Origin: Streptomyces sp. NRRL F-5135
GTDB lineage: Bacteria > Actinomycetota > Actinomycetes > Streptomycetales > Streptomycetaceae
Length of the DNA stretch: 64,000 nt
Direction: 5' to 3'
Assembly: GCF_000719775.1 (NCBI RefSeq)
Contig: NZ_JOHR01000021.1
Location: 40,805-104,804, forward strand
The translations under genes and the position numbers were made by a program. A model generated the notes under the pieces. That model saw only the letters and a list, made by a program, of their open reading frames with translations, did not search any database and was not told where the DNA came from. Positions 42,778 to 50,736 of this stretch are shown here, piece after piece (position 1 is the first letter of the stretch; every line of letters starts with the position of its first letter).

Positions 42778-43938
42778 TTACCCGGCCATTGTGTCCTGTG
42801 TCGCCCCCGTTGCCCCGAGGCGCTCCCGGCCCGGGCGCCCGGCCGCTCCGCACGGACAGTCCGGGTGCGGCGCGAGTCGCTCCGCGCGCCAGTCGAGCAG
42901 TGGCAGGGACGCCTCCCATCGTGCGCCCGTGCTGGCGGGCAGTTCCCCGTCCAGGAACGACAGGGCGTGCGCGGCGGCCAGCCCCGCCACCGTCGTGGCC
43001 AGCCCCAGATCGCAGGCCGGCACGGTCGCCGGACCGTGTCCCGAGCGCCACTGGGCCAGCATCCGGGGCCAGCCCGGATCGCGGTCCGCGCGCGTCCCCG
43101 CGAGGCATCCCGCGCAGGCCGTGCCGCCGGGCAGCACCAGCGGCCCCACCACACCCGTGGCCTCGATCACTCCGGCGTACAGATGGGGCGTGCCCGCGCT
43201 GACCCAGGGCTCCGCGGCCGCGGGATCGGGGACATAGGCGGCGAAGCCGTCCCGGGGCGCGAGGATCACGAGCGAGAGAGGCGGCTCGCCCTCGCCGGGC
43301 GGCTCCGCCCGCCGCGCCCGGTCCGCCGCGGTCCTCGGGGCCGGGCCCGGCGCGCTGTGCCGCACCAGCCGACGGGCCGCCGCGTCTCTGCGCTCGCCGA
43401 CGGACCGCTGCGGCAGGCCGCCCGGTGACACGTCCCAGGCCTGGGCGTGACCGCCGTCCAGCACGTCGACCCGGCCGACCCCCGACGCGGAGAGCACCGC
43501 GGCCAGCGCCGCCCCCACCCGGCCCGCGCCCCGGACCTGGACCCGCAGCGACCGCCGGGCCCCGAGCCGCCGCATCCCCGCCCCGGGCTCCCGGTCGAGG
43601 ACCGACAGCGAGGCCAGATCGGGCCGCAGCCGCTCCAGGTCCGCCGGCCGCTCCCGCAGCGCTTCGGCCGCCGGGCCGCCTCCGCCCGGGTCATCGATCA
43701 GCCCGGCCGCCGTCAGCCGCCGCACCAGTTCGTCGGCCACCGACTCCGGCAGCCCCATGGCCCTGGCCTCCTCCCGTAACAGCGGCAGCCCCCGTGTCCC
43801 GTCGAGCAACTGGAGGAAACTGCCCGTGGCCGTGTCCACCGGGCCCACCGTCACCGCGTGCGCGGGCGTGACCCCGAACTGCACGGTCTGCCGCTCCCGC
43901 CAGGCGCGCCGCAGCGCGGGCTTCACCGTCGGACGCAT
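42778..43938 (-). CDS. orphan ThiF-like (E1-like) protein
   Basis: This 386-residue protein has a winged-helix-like N-terminus (VTVGPVDTATGSFLQLLDG, LLREEARAMGLP) and a Rossmann core (VRGAGRVGAALAAVLSASGV). Cys pairs CAGC and CPCG may bind zinc. The E1-type adenylation residues are not clear, so it may be inactive or a binding protein like the leader-binding parts of TOMM cyclodehydratases. No precursor peptide or carrier was found nearby. ATG 43938 follows GGGGTGG; GTG 43947 is an alternative. Confidence 0.75.
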   Translation of the reverse strand: MRPTVKPALRRAWRERQTVQFGVTPAHAVTVGPVDTATGSFLQLLDGTRGLPLLREEARAMGLPESVADELVRRLTAAGLIDDPGGGGPAAEALRERPADLERLRPDLASLSVLDREPGAGMRRLGARRSLRVQVRGAGRVGAALAAVLSASGVGRVDVLDGGHAQAWDVSPGGLPQRSVGERRDAAARRLVRHSAPGPAPRTAADRARRAEPPGEGEPPLSLVILAPRDGFAAYVPDPAAAEPWVSAGTPHLYAGVIEATGVVGPLVLPGGTACAGCLAGTRADRDPGWPRMLAQWRSGHGPATVPACDLGLATTVAGLAAAHALSFLDGELPASTGARWEASLPLLDWRAERLAPHPDCPCGAAGRPGRERLGATGATQDTMAG

Positions 43939-44051
43939 GTCGTCCACCCCGTTCCCCGTCGAGTTCGTCGTGCTCCGTCGAGTTCCGTCGTTGATCTCGT
44001 GTTGCGCTCTCCTCGATCAGGATGCGGGGGGACGCGCGCTCGCGCCGAAAG

Positions 44052-44060
44052 TTATCCACA
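44052..44060 (+). promoter_or_regulatory. single DnaA box between divergent genes
   Basis: TTATCCACA, the classical DnaA box, lies in the AT-richer region between the ThiF-like and metallopeptidase genes. Isolated; regulatory role only speculative. Confidence 0.35.
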
Positions 44061-44164
44061 GCGATGGGCGTTAATCGTTCAAATACGGACCGGCAGGGGA
44101 GGGAACAAGCTCGAACCATTCCGGAGCCGGGACTTCCCCCGTGCCTACCGGGTAACGTCATGGC

Positions 44165-44797
44165 GTGTCCGCCGATCCTTCTCCTCGCCTGGCGGGGGAG
44201 GCCTCCTCCTCGCGCGCCGAAAACGAGCAGGGCAGCGCGGCCAGGCGCCCGGAGCGCCTCCCGCGCTCCCCGGCGACGAGTGCTGTCGAGGTGCGCCGGA
44301 GCGCGCGCCGGAGCAGAACGGTTTCCGCGTACCGCGAGGGTGACCGGACCATCGTGCTCATCCCCGCTCGGATGTCGGAGGCGGAGGAGCGGCGCTGGGT
44401 GTCGGTGATGCTCGACAAGCTCGCCGCGCAGGAGAGCAGGCGCCTGCTCGGCGACAGTGAGCTGACCGAGCGCGCCGAGCGGCTCTCCGCCCAGTACTTC
44501 GAGGGCCGGGCACGGCCCGTCTCGGTCCGCTGGGTGACCAACCAGAACACCCGCTGGGGCTCGTGCACCCCCGCGGAGGGCAGCATCCGGCTCTCCCACC
44601 GGCTCCAGGGCATGCCGGAATACGTCGTCGACTACGTACTCGTCCACGAGCTGGCGCATCTGCTCGTCCCCGGGCACGGACCGCGGTTCTGGCGGCTTCT
44701 GGAGGCGTATCCCCGTACCGAGCGGGCCCGTGGCTATCTGGAAGGTGTCGTGGCCGCCGACCGGCTGCCGCACCTGCCCGTCGCCCGCGCCGAATGA
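44165..44797 (+). CDS. YgjP-like (DUF45) zinc metallopeptidase
   Basis: This 210-residue protein has a disordered basic N-terminus, a VRRSARRSRTVSAYREGDRT strand region, and the zinc site HELAH (161-165) with a third ligand His171 (PGHGPRFW). TRWGSCTPAEGSIRLSHRL precedes it, the signature of the SprT/YgjP-like group. It should be a cytoplasmic protease-like protein of unknown substrate. GTG 44165 is chosen because the divergent gene starts only 226 bp away and codon bias begins here. Confidence 0.88.
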   Translation: MSADPSPRLAGEASSSRAENEQGSAARRPERLPRSPATSAVEVRRSARRSRTVSAYREGDRTIVLIPARMSEAEERRWVSVMLDKLAAQESRRLLGDSELTERAERLSAQYFEGRARPVSVRWVTNQNTRWGSCTPAEGSIRLSHRLQGMPEYVVDYVLVHELAHLLVPGHGPRFWRLLEAYPRTERARGYLEGVVAADRLPHLPVARAE

Positions 44798-44938
44798 CGC
44801 CGGGTGACGTCCGCAGCCGTCGAATGTGACGGAAGCGGTGATCGTGTACCGAGTGTGTACCGGCTTGGCCTCCCGTCCGGCACAGCCGTTAGCCTGGCGC
44901 GACGCGAGCACAATCCGGATGGGGGACGGTCGTTACGC

Positions 44939-46636
44939 ATGGCCAGGGAATTCCAGCGCGGCCACAAGGCCAAGGTCAGTGATCTCACGGCGGGGACGGA
45001 TCTGTACGTGGGCGTGCAGATTTCCGGACCCGGGCTGACCTTCGACATCAGTTGTTTCGGTCTCGACGCCGACGAACGGCTCTCGGACGACCGCTATTTC
45101 GTCTTCTTCAACCAGCCGAAGTCACCTGAAGAATCCATTCAGTTGCTGGGCGCGCAGGCCGGGGACACCGAATCCTTCCGGGTCACGCTGGACCGGGTTC
45201 CGGACGCCGTTCACAAGCTCTCGTTCACCGCCGCTCTCGACGGCGCGGGGCAGATGTCCCAGATCGGCCCCGGCTACATCCGGATCGTCGCGGGCGGCGA
45301 GGAAGTCGTCCGGTACTCCTTCACCGGCTCGGAGTTCAGCACCGAGCGGGCGGTGATGCTCGGTGACTTCTACCGCAAGGACGTCTGGCGGTTCGCCGCC
45401 GTGGGCCAGGGCTTCGACGGCGGGCTGGAAGCGCTCCTGAAGAACTTCGGTGGCGAGGTCGCGGAGGAGGAGCAGCCCGCGCCGCAGCAGGCCGGGGTCC
45501 AGCCCCCGGCCTTCGCCCCGCCGGCGCAGAGCACGCCTCCGCCGGCCTTCGGCGTCCCGGCCGCGCCACAGGAGCCCCAGCCTTCGCCACCGCCCCAAGC
45601 GCCACAGCCCGCGCCGTCGTTCGGTGCCCCGCCCGCACCTTCCGTGCCCGGCCCGGCGCCCGCCTCGCCCGTGTCCCCGGCCCAGCCCGTGCACGCCGCG
45701 CCGACCCTCGCCGCCCCCGTGGCCCCGGCCCCGTCCGGCGGTACGGTCCCGCCGCCCGCGCCCTCCCCGTACGGGCAGCCCCCGCACGGCGCGTACGGAC
45801 AGCCCGCGCCGGCGGCGTACGGGCAACCGGCCCCGGCGCCGTACGGGCAGCAGCCGCCGGGAGCGTACGGACAGCCCGTCCCGGCCCCCTACGGCCGGCA
45901 GCCGCCGGTTCCGCCGCACCAGGGGGCGCCGACGGGCGCCCCGATGGGAGTCCCGCAAGGAGCCCCGCCGGGCGGTGGCGGCCTTCAGGCGGCCCTCCAG
46001 CCGTACAAGGAACTGCCCACGGGCCAGCGCTGGACCGCGCAGAACGGCCAGCTCGTCCGGGTCGACCTCGGCACGGACGGCACCCCGGTCCTCGCCCGGC
46101 AGGGCAGCATGGTGATGTACCAGGGCAAGGTCGACTTCGGCTACAAGGGAGCGGGATTCACCGGCCGGATCGTCGGCAACGCCACCGGCCAGGAGATGCA
46201 GCTGATGCGCTGCACCGGCCGCGGCCAGGTGTTCCTCGCCGAGGAAGGCGCCCACCTGCACCCCGTCGAACTGCAGGGCGACGGCATCTGCGTCTCCGCG
46301 GAGAACGTGCTGGCCTTCGACGAGAGCCTGACGTACGAGGTCCGCCGCATCGAGGGCCACGGCATCCCCGGCGGCGCCCTGTTCACCATGCTCTTCCAGG
46401 GCACCGGCACCGTCGTGGTCAAGACCCACGGCACCCCCGTGGTGCTGCCCGTCACGCCCACGACCTTCGCCGACAGCAACGCCGTGGTCGCCTGGTCGGC
46501 CGCGGCCCAGGTGATCATCTCCAGCCAGGTCAGGCTGCGCCGCAACGCGTACCCGGGCCACAGCGGGGAGACCGTGAACCTCCAGTTCCGGGGAGCCCCC
46601 GGCAACTTCATCGTCGTCCAGCCGTACGAGGTCTGA
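44939..46636 (+). CDS. TerD-AIM24 fusion protein
   Basis: This 565-residue protein has an N-terminal TerD domain (about 1-175: DLTAGTDLYVGVQISGPG, RYFVFFNQPKSPEESIQL, GEFSTERAVMLGDFYRKD shown in part), a Pro/Ala/Gln-rich linker with repeated GQP-AYGQ units (about 180-340), and a C-terminal AIM24 domain (about 355-565). TerD proteins are calcium-binding stress/tellurite-resistance proteins; AIM24 domains are trimeric beta-rich folds of unclear role. It leads a run of three AIM24 genes. ATG 44939 matches the conserved MAREFQRG start. Confidence 0.9.
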   Translation: MAREFQRGHKAKVSDLTAGTDLYVGVQISGPGLTFDISCFGLDADERLSDDRYFVFFNQPKSPEESIQLLGAQAGDTESFRVTLDRVPDAVHKLSFTAALDGAGQMSQIGPGYIRIVAGGEEVVRYSFTGSEFSTERAVMLGDFYRKDVWRFAAVGQGFDGGLEALLKNFGGEVAEEEQPAPQQAGVQPPAFAPPAQSTPPPAFGVPAAPQEPQPSPPPQAPQPAPSFGAPPAPSVPGPAPASPVSPAQPVHAAPTLAAPVAPAPSGGTVPPPAPSPYGQPPHGAYGQPAPAAYGQPAPAPYGQQPPGAYGQPVPAPYGRQPPVPPHQGAPTGAPMGVPQGAPPGGGGLQAALQPYKELPTGQRWTAQNGQLVRVDLGTDGTPVLARQGSMVMYQGKVDFGYKGAGFTGRIVGNATGQEMQLMRCTGRGQVFLAEEGAHLHPVELQGDGICVSAENVLAFDESLTYEVRRIEGHGIPGGALFTMLFQGTGTVVVKTHGTPVVLPVTPTTFADSNAVVAWSAAAQVIISSQVRLRRNAYPGHSGETVNLQFRGAPGNFIVVQPYEV

Positions 46637-46649
46637 GGGAGCCCGGACC

Positions 46650-47330
46650 ATGAACCAGCAGCTCGCGGGCTACGCCCCGACCCCCGTCGCGGCCCGGATG
46701 GAGAACCACGGCCGCGCCATGCTCAAGGTCGCCATGGCCTCGGGCCAGGACCTCTTCGCGCGCACCGGCTCGATGGTCGCCTACGAGGGATTCATCCAGT
46801 ACGAGCCCAACCCGCCCGCCATCCGGCAACTGGCCTCCCAGTGGGTCACCGGCGAGGGCGCGCCCCTGATGAAGTGCTCCGGTGACGGCCTGCTCTACCT
46901 CGCCGACTACGGGGCCGACGTCGTCGTCATCAACCTCGACAACGACGCGATCTCGGTCAACGGCACCAACCTGCTGGCCTGCGACGCCCACCTCCAGTTC
47001 GGCGTCGAGCGGGTGAAGGGGCTGGCCAAGTTCACCGGCCAGGGCCTGTGGAACGTGCAGATCGGCGGGACCGGCTGGGTCGCCCTGACCTCGCGCGGCA
47101 CCCCGGTCGTGGTGGACTGCGGCCGGGGCGAGGACGAGACGTACGTCGACCCGGACGCGCTCGTGGCCTGGTCCCCGACGCTCAAGGTGAAGGGGAAGCG
47201 CAGCTTCAAGGCGTCCTCGCTGATCGGCCGGGGCAGCGGGGAGGCCTACCAGATGGCCTTCTCGGGCCAGGGCATCGTCGTCGTACAGCCCAGTGAGGAC
47301 AGCACCGACCGCCTGCGGGCGCGGGGCTGA
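46650..47330 (+). CDS. AIM24-family protein
   Basis: This 226-residue protein is one AIM24 domain: MLKVAMASGQDLFARTGSMVAYEG, LYLADYGADVVVINLD, SVNGTNLLACDAHLQ, and SGQGIVVVQPSE at the end. It starts 13 bp after the TerD-AIM24 gene, with GAGGGAGC before the ATG. It is probably co-transcribed and may assemble with its two paralogues. The biochemical role of AIM24 proteins in bacteria is unknown. Confidence 0.9.
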   Translation: MNQQLAGYAPTPVAARMENHGRAMLKVAMASGQDLFARTGSMVAYEGFIQYEPNPPAIRQLASQWVTGEGAPLMKCSGDGLLYLADYGADVVVINLDNDAISVNGTNLLACDAHLQFGVERVKGLAKFTGQGLWNVQIGGTGWVALTSRGTPVVVDCGRGEDETYVDPDALVAWSPTLKVKGKRSFKASSLIGRGSGEAYQMAFSGQGIVVVQPSEDSTDRLRARG

Positions 47331-47349
47331 GGGGGAGCGGGAACACACC

Positions 47350-48108
47350 ATGCAGAGTCCACTTTTCGCCTACGCGGAACAGCAGTCCCAGGACCGCTAC
47401 ACCATCCAGAACCCGCAGCTGCTGCGGGTCGCCCTGGGCGGTCATGACGACGTCCTCGCCCGCAAGGGCGCCATGGTCGCCTACCAGGGGCTGATCGAGT
47501 TCGACGGGGAGTACGAGCCGCACGAGCGGCGCCGCGGCCGGGCGCGCACCGGCGAGGGACTGGACCTGATGCGCTGCTCCGGGCAGGGCACGGTCTACTT
47601 CGCCAACCTCGCCCAGTACATCCATGTCGTGGACGTCGACCACGAGGGCCTGACCGTCGACAGCGCCTACGTCCTGGCGCTCGACTCCGGGCTGCACACC
47701 GAAGTCATCGCCGTGGACAGCCAGTACGGCATCTCCGGATCCGGCAAGTACCAGCTGAACATCTCCGGCCAGGGGAAGGTCGCGCTGATGACGTCGGGCC
47801 TGCCGCTGATGATGCGGGTCACGCCCGACACGTACGTCAGCGCCGACTCGGACGCCGTCGTCGCCTGGTCCGCCTCGCTGCGGGTGCAGATGCAGGCGCA
47901 GACGCACTCCGCGAACGTACGGCAGCGGCGCGGCAGCACCGGCGAGGGCTGGGAGCTGAGCTTCCTCGGGGAGGGGTTCGCGCTCGTCCAGCCCAGCGAG
48001 GTCATGCCACCGCAGCACGCGGAGATCGGACAGGGGCTGGCCGCGCAGTTCGGGGCGGGCCGGCACGGTGCGCACGGCCAGAACCGGGCCAACGACTGGA
48101 GCAGGTGA
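47350..48108 (+). CDS. AIM24-family protein
   Basis: This 252-residue protein is the third AIM24 domain in a row: NPQLLRVALGGHDDVLARKGAMVAYQG, TVYFANLAQYIHVVDVD, and GEGFALVQPSE. ATG 47350 follows GAGGGGGAGCGG, a good site. It starts 19 bp after the preceding paralogue. It has a small Arg-rich insert (PHERRRGRAR) after the first conserved block. A hairpin ends the operon. Confidence 0.9.
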   Translation: MQSPLFAYAEQQSQDRYTIQNPQLLRVALGGHDDVLARKGAMVAYQGLIEFDGEYEPHERRRGRARTGEGLDLMRCSGQGTVYFANLAQYIHVVDVDHEGLTVDSAYVLALDSGLHTEVIAVDSQYGISGSGKYQLNISGQGKVALMTSGLPLMMRVTPDTYVSADSDAVVAWSASLRVQMQAQTHSANVRQRRGSTGEGWELSFLGEGFALVQPSEVMPPQHAEIGQGLAAQFGAGRHGAHGQNRANDWSR

Positions 48109-48176
48109 CCCGGGCCCCAGGAGCTCTCCCGACCCTGGCGACGGAACGGGACGACGACACGGGACGAGGACACGCT

Positions 48177-48211
48177 GTAAGGGGTGGCCGCCCATGGTGG
48201 CCGCCCCTTAC
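48177..48211. terminator. bidirectional terminator, AIM24 operon / Nudix
   Basis: Arms 48177-48192 and 48196-48211 pair across 16 positions, two of them G-U in RNA, around a CAT loop. It lies 68 bp after the AIM24 stop and 75 bp from the convergent Nudix stop. Confidence 0.7.
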
Positions 48212-48286
48212 ATCCGCTTACATCCGCGTCGCCCGCGCCCGCGTCGCCCGCGTCGTGTCGTTCCTCGTGCCGGGACGCCTCACGCC

Positions 48287-48829
48287 TCAGCCGTCGAGCG
48301 CCGCGCGCGTACGGTCCACCAGCCGGGCCACCGAGCCGTCGGCGACCCGCGCCACGTCGTCGTAGGGGAACCAGCGCAGGTCCAGGGACTCCTCGCTGAT
48401 CTCGGCCACCGCGCCGGCGGGCGCCAGCGCCGCGTACTGGACGTCCAGATGCCAGTGGCAGGGCGCCGGGATGGCATGGCGGTCCAGCTGTACGGGGCCG
48501 CCGGGCAGCAACGAGAGCCCGTGGATCCCGGATTCCTCGGTGGCCTCCCGCAGCGCCGCGCCCGCCACGGACGCGTCCCCGGGCTCGCAGTGGCCGCCCA
48601 TCTGGAGCCACATGCCGAGCTTCCTGTGCAGGGTCAGCAGCACCCTGCCCCGCGCCGGGTCGATCACCAGCGCGCTGGCCGTCAGATGTCCGGCGCCGCA
48701 CGCCTTCCACATGCCGTCGGGGTGGGTGTCGAGATGGTCGAGGTAGACCTCGCGCAGCCGGAGCTGCTCCTCCTCCTGCCGTCCCTCGTACCGCTTCAGT
48801 ACGAGGACGGCGTCATCGTGCAGGCTCAC
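48287..48829 (-). CDS. Nudix hydrolase
   Basis: This 180-residue protein has the Nudix box GHCEPGDASVAGAALREATE with EESG following. The first conserved Glu of GX5E is Asp, while the REUXEEXG metal-binding part is intact. TLHRKLGMWLQMGG precedes it. The substrate (a nucleoside diphosphate derivative) cannot be told. GTG 48829 overlaps the stop of the upstream zincin gene (GTGA), indicating coupling. Confidence 0.9.
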   Translation of the reverse strand: MSLHDDAVLVLKRYEGRQEEEQLRLREVYLDHLDTHPDGMWKACGAGHLTASALVIDPARGRVLLTLHRKLGMWLQMGGHCEPGDASVAGAALREATEESGIHGLSLLPGGPVQLDRHAIPAPCHWHLDVQYAALAPAGAVAEISEESLDLRWFPYDDVARVADGSVARLVDRTRAALDG

Positions 48830-50337
48830 CGGTCGGTGTCGCCCTTGTCGTCCTTGTCGCCCGCGCTCTCCGGACCCCCGGTGTCGCGGGTGTCCCGCGT
48901 GCCGCGCTCGCCCGCGTCGTCCTTCGCCGGACCGGGCTGCGTCGGACCGTCCTTCGCCGGTCCGGGACCGCGGCCGGCGGCCTCTCCGAGCATCTTGTCC
49001 AGCTCCGAGAAGTCCGGCTGCTCGTGATGGACGAAGCCGTCCGGGTCGTCCAGGTCCGAGGCCGTCGGCAGCATGTCGGGGTGCTCCCACAGCCGGTCGC
49101 GCCCGTCGACGCCGCGCGCGTCCGTGAGCGAGGCCCACAGCCGCGAGGCGTCCCGCAGCCTGCGCGGACGCAGCTGCAGCCCGATCAGCGTGGCGAAGGT
49201 CTGCTCGGCCGGGCCGCCGGTGGCCCGCCGCCTGCGCAGCGTCTCGCGCAGCGCGTCCGCCGCCGTGAGCCTGGACTTCGCGGCCTCGTGCACCACCGCG
49301 TCCACCCAGCCCTCGACCAGCGCCAGGGCCGTCTCCAGCCGGGCCAGCGCCGCCTTCTGCTCGGGGGTGTCCTCCGGCTGGAACATGCCCTGCTGGAGCG
49401 CCTGCTGAAGTTCCTCGGGATGGGTGGGATCGAACTGGCCGACCACGTCCTCCAGCTTGGTCGTGTCGACCTTGATGCCGCGCGCGTACCCCTCGACCGC
49501 GCCGAACATGTGGGACCTCAGCCACGGCACATGGGCGAACAGCCGCTGGTGGGCGGCCTCACGCAGCGCCAGGTACAGCCGGATCTCCTCCTTGGGCACC
49601 CCGAGGTCGCGGCTGAACCCCTCGATGTTCAGCGGCAGGAGCGCGGCCTTGCCGGCCGGTCCCAGCGGCAGTCCGACGTCGGTCGAACCGACCACCTCAC
49701 CGGCCAGCACGCCCACCGCGTGACCGATCTGCTGGCCGAACATGGCGCCGCCCATGGAGCGCATCATGCCGATCAGCGGACCCGCCACGGACTGCATCTC
49801 CTCGGGCAGCACCTCGCCCATGGCCGTGCCCACGCGCTCGGCGACCGGGTCGACGAGCTGCTGCCACGCGGGCAGCGTCGCCTCGACCCACTCGGCACGG
49901 CTCCACGCCACCGCCGTGTTCGCCCCGGAGGGCAGGGAGGTCACGCCGTCGAGCCACAGGTCGGCCAGCCGTACCGCCTCGTCCACCGCGGCGCGGTCGC
50001 CGGGCCCGACGCTCGCGTCCTTCGTGCCGTCGGGCGTGCCCTGCGCGACCGTCTGCCGCGCGATCTGCTTGGCCATGTCCCAGTTCACGGGACCGCCCTC
50101 ATAGCTGAGCATCTGGCCCAGCTGCTGGAAGGCCGCCCCCAGGTCGCTCGGGTTCAGCGAGCCGAACATCGCGGCGAACGGATTGTCCGCGCCGCCCGGG
50201 AGCCCGAAACCGAAGGGATTGGCGGGACCGCCCTGGCCACCGGCACCCTGACCACCTCCGGCGGGGTCCTTCTTCTTGCCGTCGCCGTCCTCCGGCTCCT
50301 CCGGCGGAAGGCCGAATCCGAATGGGGTGTCACTCAC
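48826..50337 (-). CDS. DUF2342/Zincin_2-type putative zinc metalloprotease
   Basis: This 503-residue protein opens with a Gly/Asp/Phe-rich tract (PFGFGLP), then a helical domain with SRAEWVEATLPAWQQLV, MGGAMFGQQIGHAVG and LREAAHQRLFAHVPWLRSH. The EAAH segment takes the place of the HExxH-type site; the first position is Arg instead of His. The family is annotated as zincin-like or F420-associated; activity is not proven. GTG 50337 starts the conserved MSDTPFGFG segment. The next gene (Nudix) overlaps its stop. Confidence 0.85.
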   Translation of the reverse strand: MSDTPFGFGLPPEEPEDGDGKKKDPAGGGQGAGGQGGPANPFGFGLPGGADNPFAAMFGSLNPSDLGAAFQQLGQMLSYEGGPVNWDMAKQIARQTVAQGTPDGTKDASVGPGDRAAVDEAVRLADLWLDGVTSLPSGANTAVAWSRAEWVEATLPAWQQLVDPVAERVGTAMGEVLPEEMQSVAGPLIGMMRSMGGAMFGQQIGHAVGVLAGEVVGSTDVGLPLGPAGKAALLPLNIEGFSRDLGVPKEEIRLYLALREAAHQRLFAHVPWLRSHMFGAVEGYARGIKVDTTKLEDVVGQFDPTHPEELQQALQQGMFQPEDTPEQKAALARLETALALVEGWVDAVVHEAAKSRLTAADALRETLRRRRATGGPAEQTFATLIGLQLRPRRLRDASRLWASLTDARGVDGRDRLWEHPDMLPTASDLDDPDGFVHHEQPDFSELDKMLGEAAGRGPGPAKDGPTQPGPAKDDAGERGTRDTRDTGGPESAGDKDDKGDTDR

Positions 50338-50357
50338 GGGGTTCCTCGGCTCGTAGG

Positions 50358-50380
50358 GCCACCGGCTTCCTGCCGGTGGC
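50358..50380 (-). repeat. 9-bp hairpin in the zincin 5' region
   Basis: GCCACCGGC (50358-50366) and GCCGGTGGC (50372-50380) pair exactly around TTCCT. It begins 21 bp upstream of the zincin start codon on the minus strand, where it could affect translation initiation or transcription. Confidence 0.5.
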
Positions 50381-50406
50381 GGCTGCCCACTACACCACCA
50401 GCCTAG

Positions 50407-50568
50407 GCCCTGTGCCCCCGGTCCTCGTGGGCCCGGAACGCCTGGCGGACACACTCGCCCGCGGAGCGTCGGAACCGGCCACGCACCTCCGCGGTACGAC
50501 GCCGGCTCCGCCGCCTCGCGGGCGCACCCACCGGACGACCCGGGCCCACGAGGACCGGGGCACAGGGC
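50407..50568. repeat. 29/30-bp near-perfect inverted repeat flanking 103 bp
   Basis: Left arm 50407-50436 and right arm 50540-50568 are exact reverse complements except for one additional C in the left arm. Inside, CGCCCGCG/CGCGGGCG and a GGAGCGTCG-like pair could extend the fold. The structure could be a cruciform, a structured RNA or a remnant of a small mobile element. Confidence 0.8.
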
Positions 50569-50685
50569 ACCCGGGACGCGTGGGCAGCGGTGGCGTCCCG
50601 GAAGCCGCCCGCGCCGACACCCGGTCGGCTTCCGGGCTCGGTGCTCCGTCGGCTGCCGGCCTGCGGCAGGATGGACGTCACCTGG

Positions 50686-50710
50686 TACGTACGCGTCATT
50701 CACGTACGTA
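50686..50710. promoter_or_regulatory. operator-like palindrome upstream of the SDR gene
   Basis: TACGTACG (50686-50693) and CGTACGTA (50703-50710) are inverted around a 9-bp gap, ending 26 bp before GTG 50737. It could be a repressor site. Confidence 0.35.
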
Positions 50711-50736
50711 TGGAAGACAACCGCTGGAGACACCTG

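Larger units (their letters stand above)
50338..50736. other. divergent region with a long inverted repeat
   Basis: This 399-bp region lies between the divergent zincin and SDR genes. It contains a 9-bp-stem hairpin (50358-50380), a 160-bp long inverted repeat (50407-50568), and a TACGTACG/CGTACGTA palindrome (50686-50710). No protein gene could be supported. Confidence 0.6.

Noticed and set aside
37480..44060. Possible origin of replication because DnaA boxes occur
   Set aside because: Only two isolated boxes 6.5 kb apart, with no cluster, AT-rich unwinding region or dnaA/dnaN genes.
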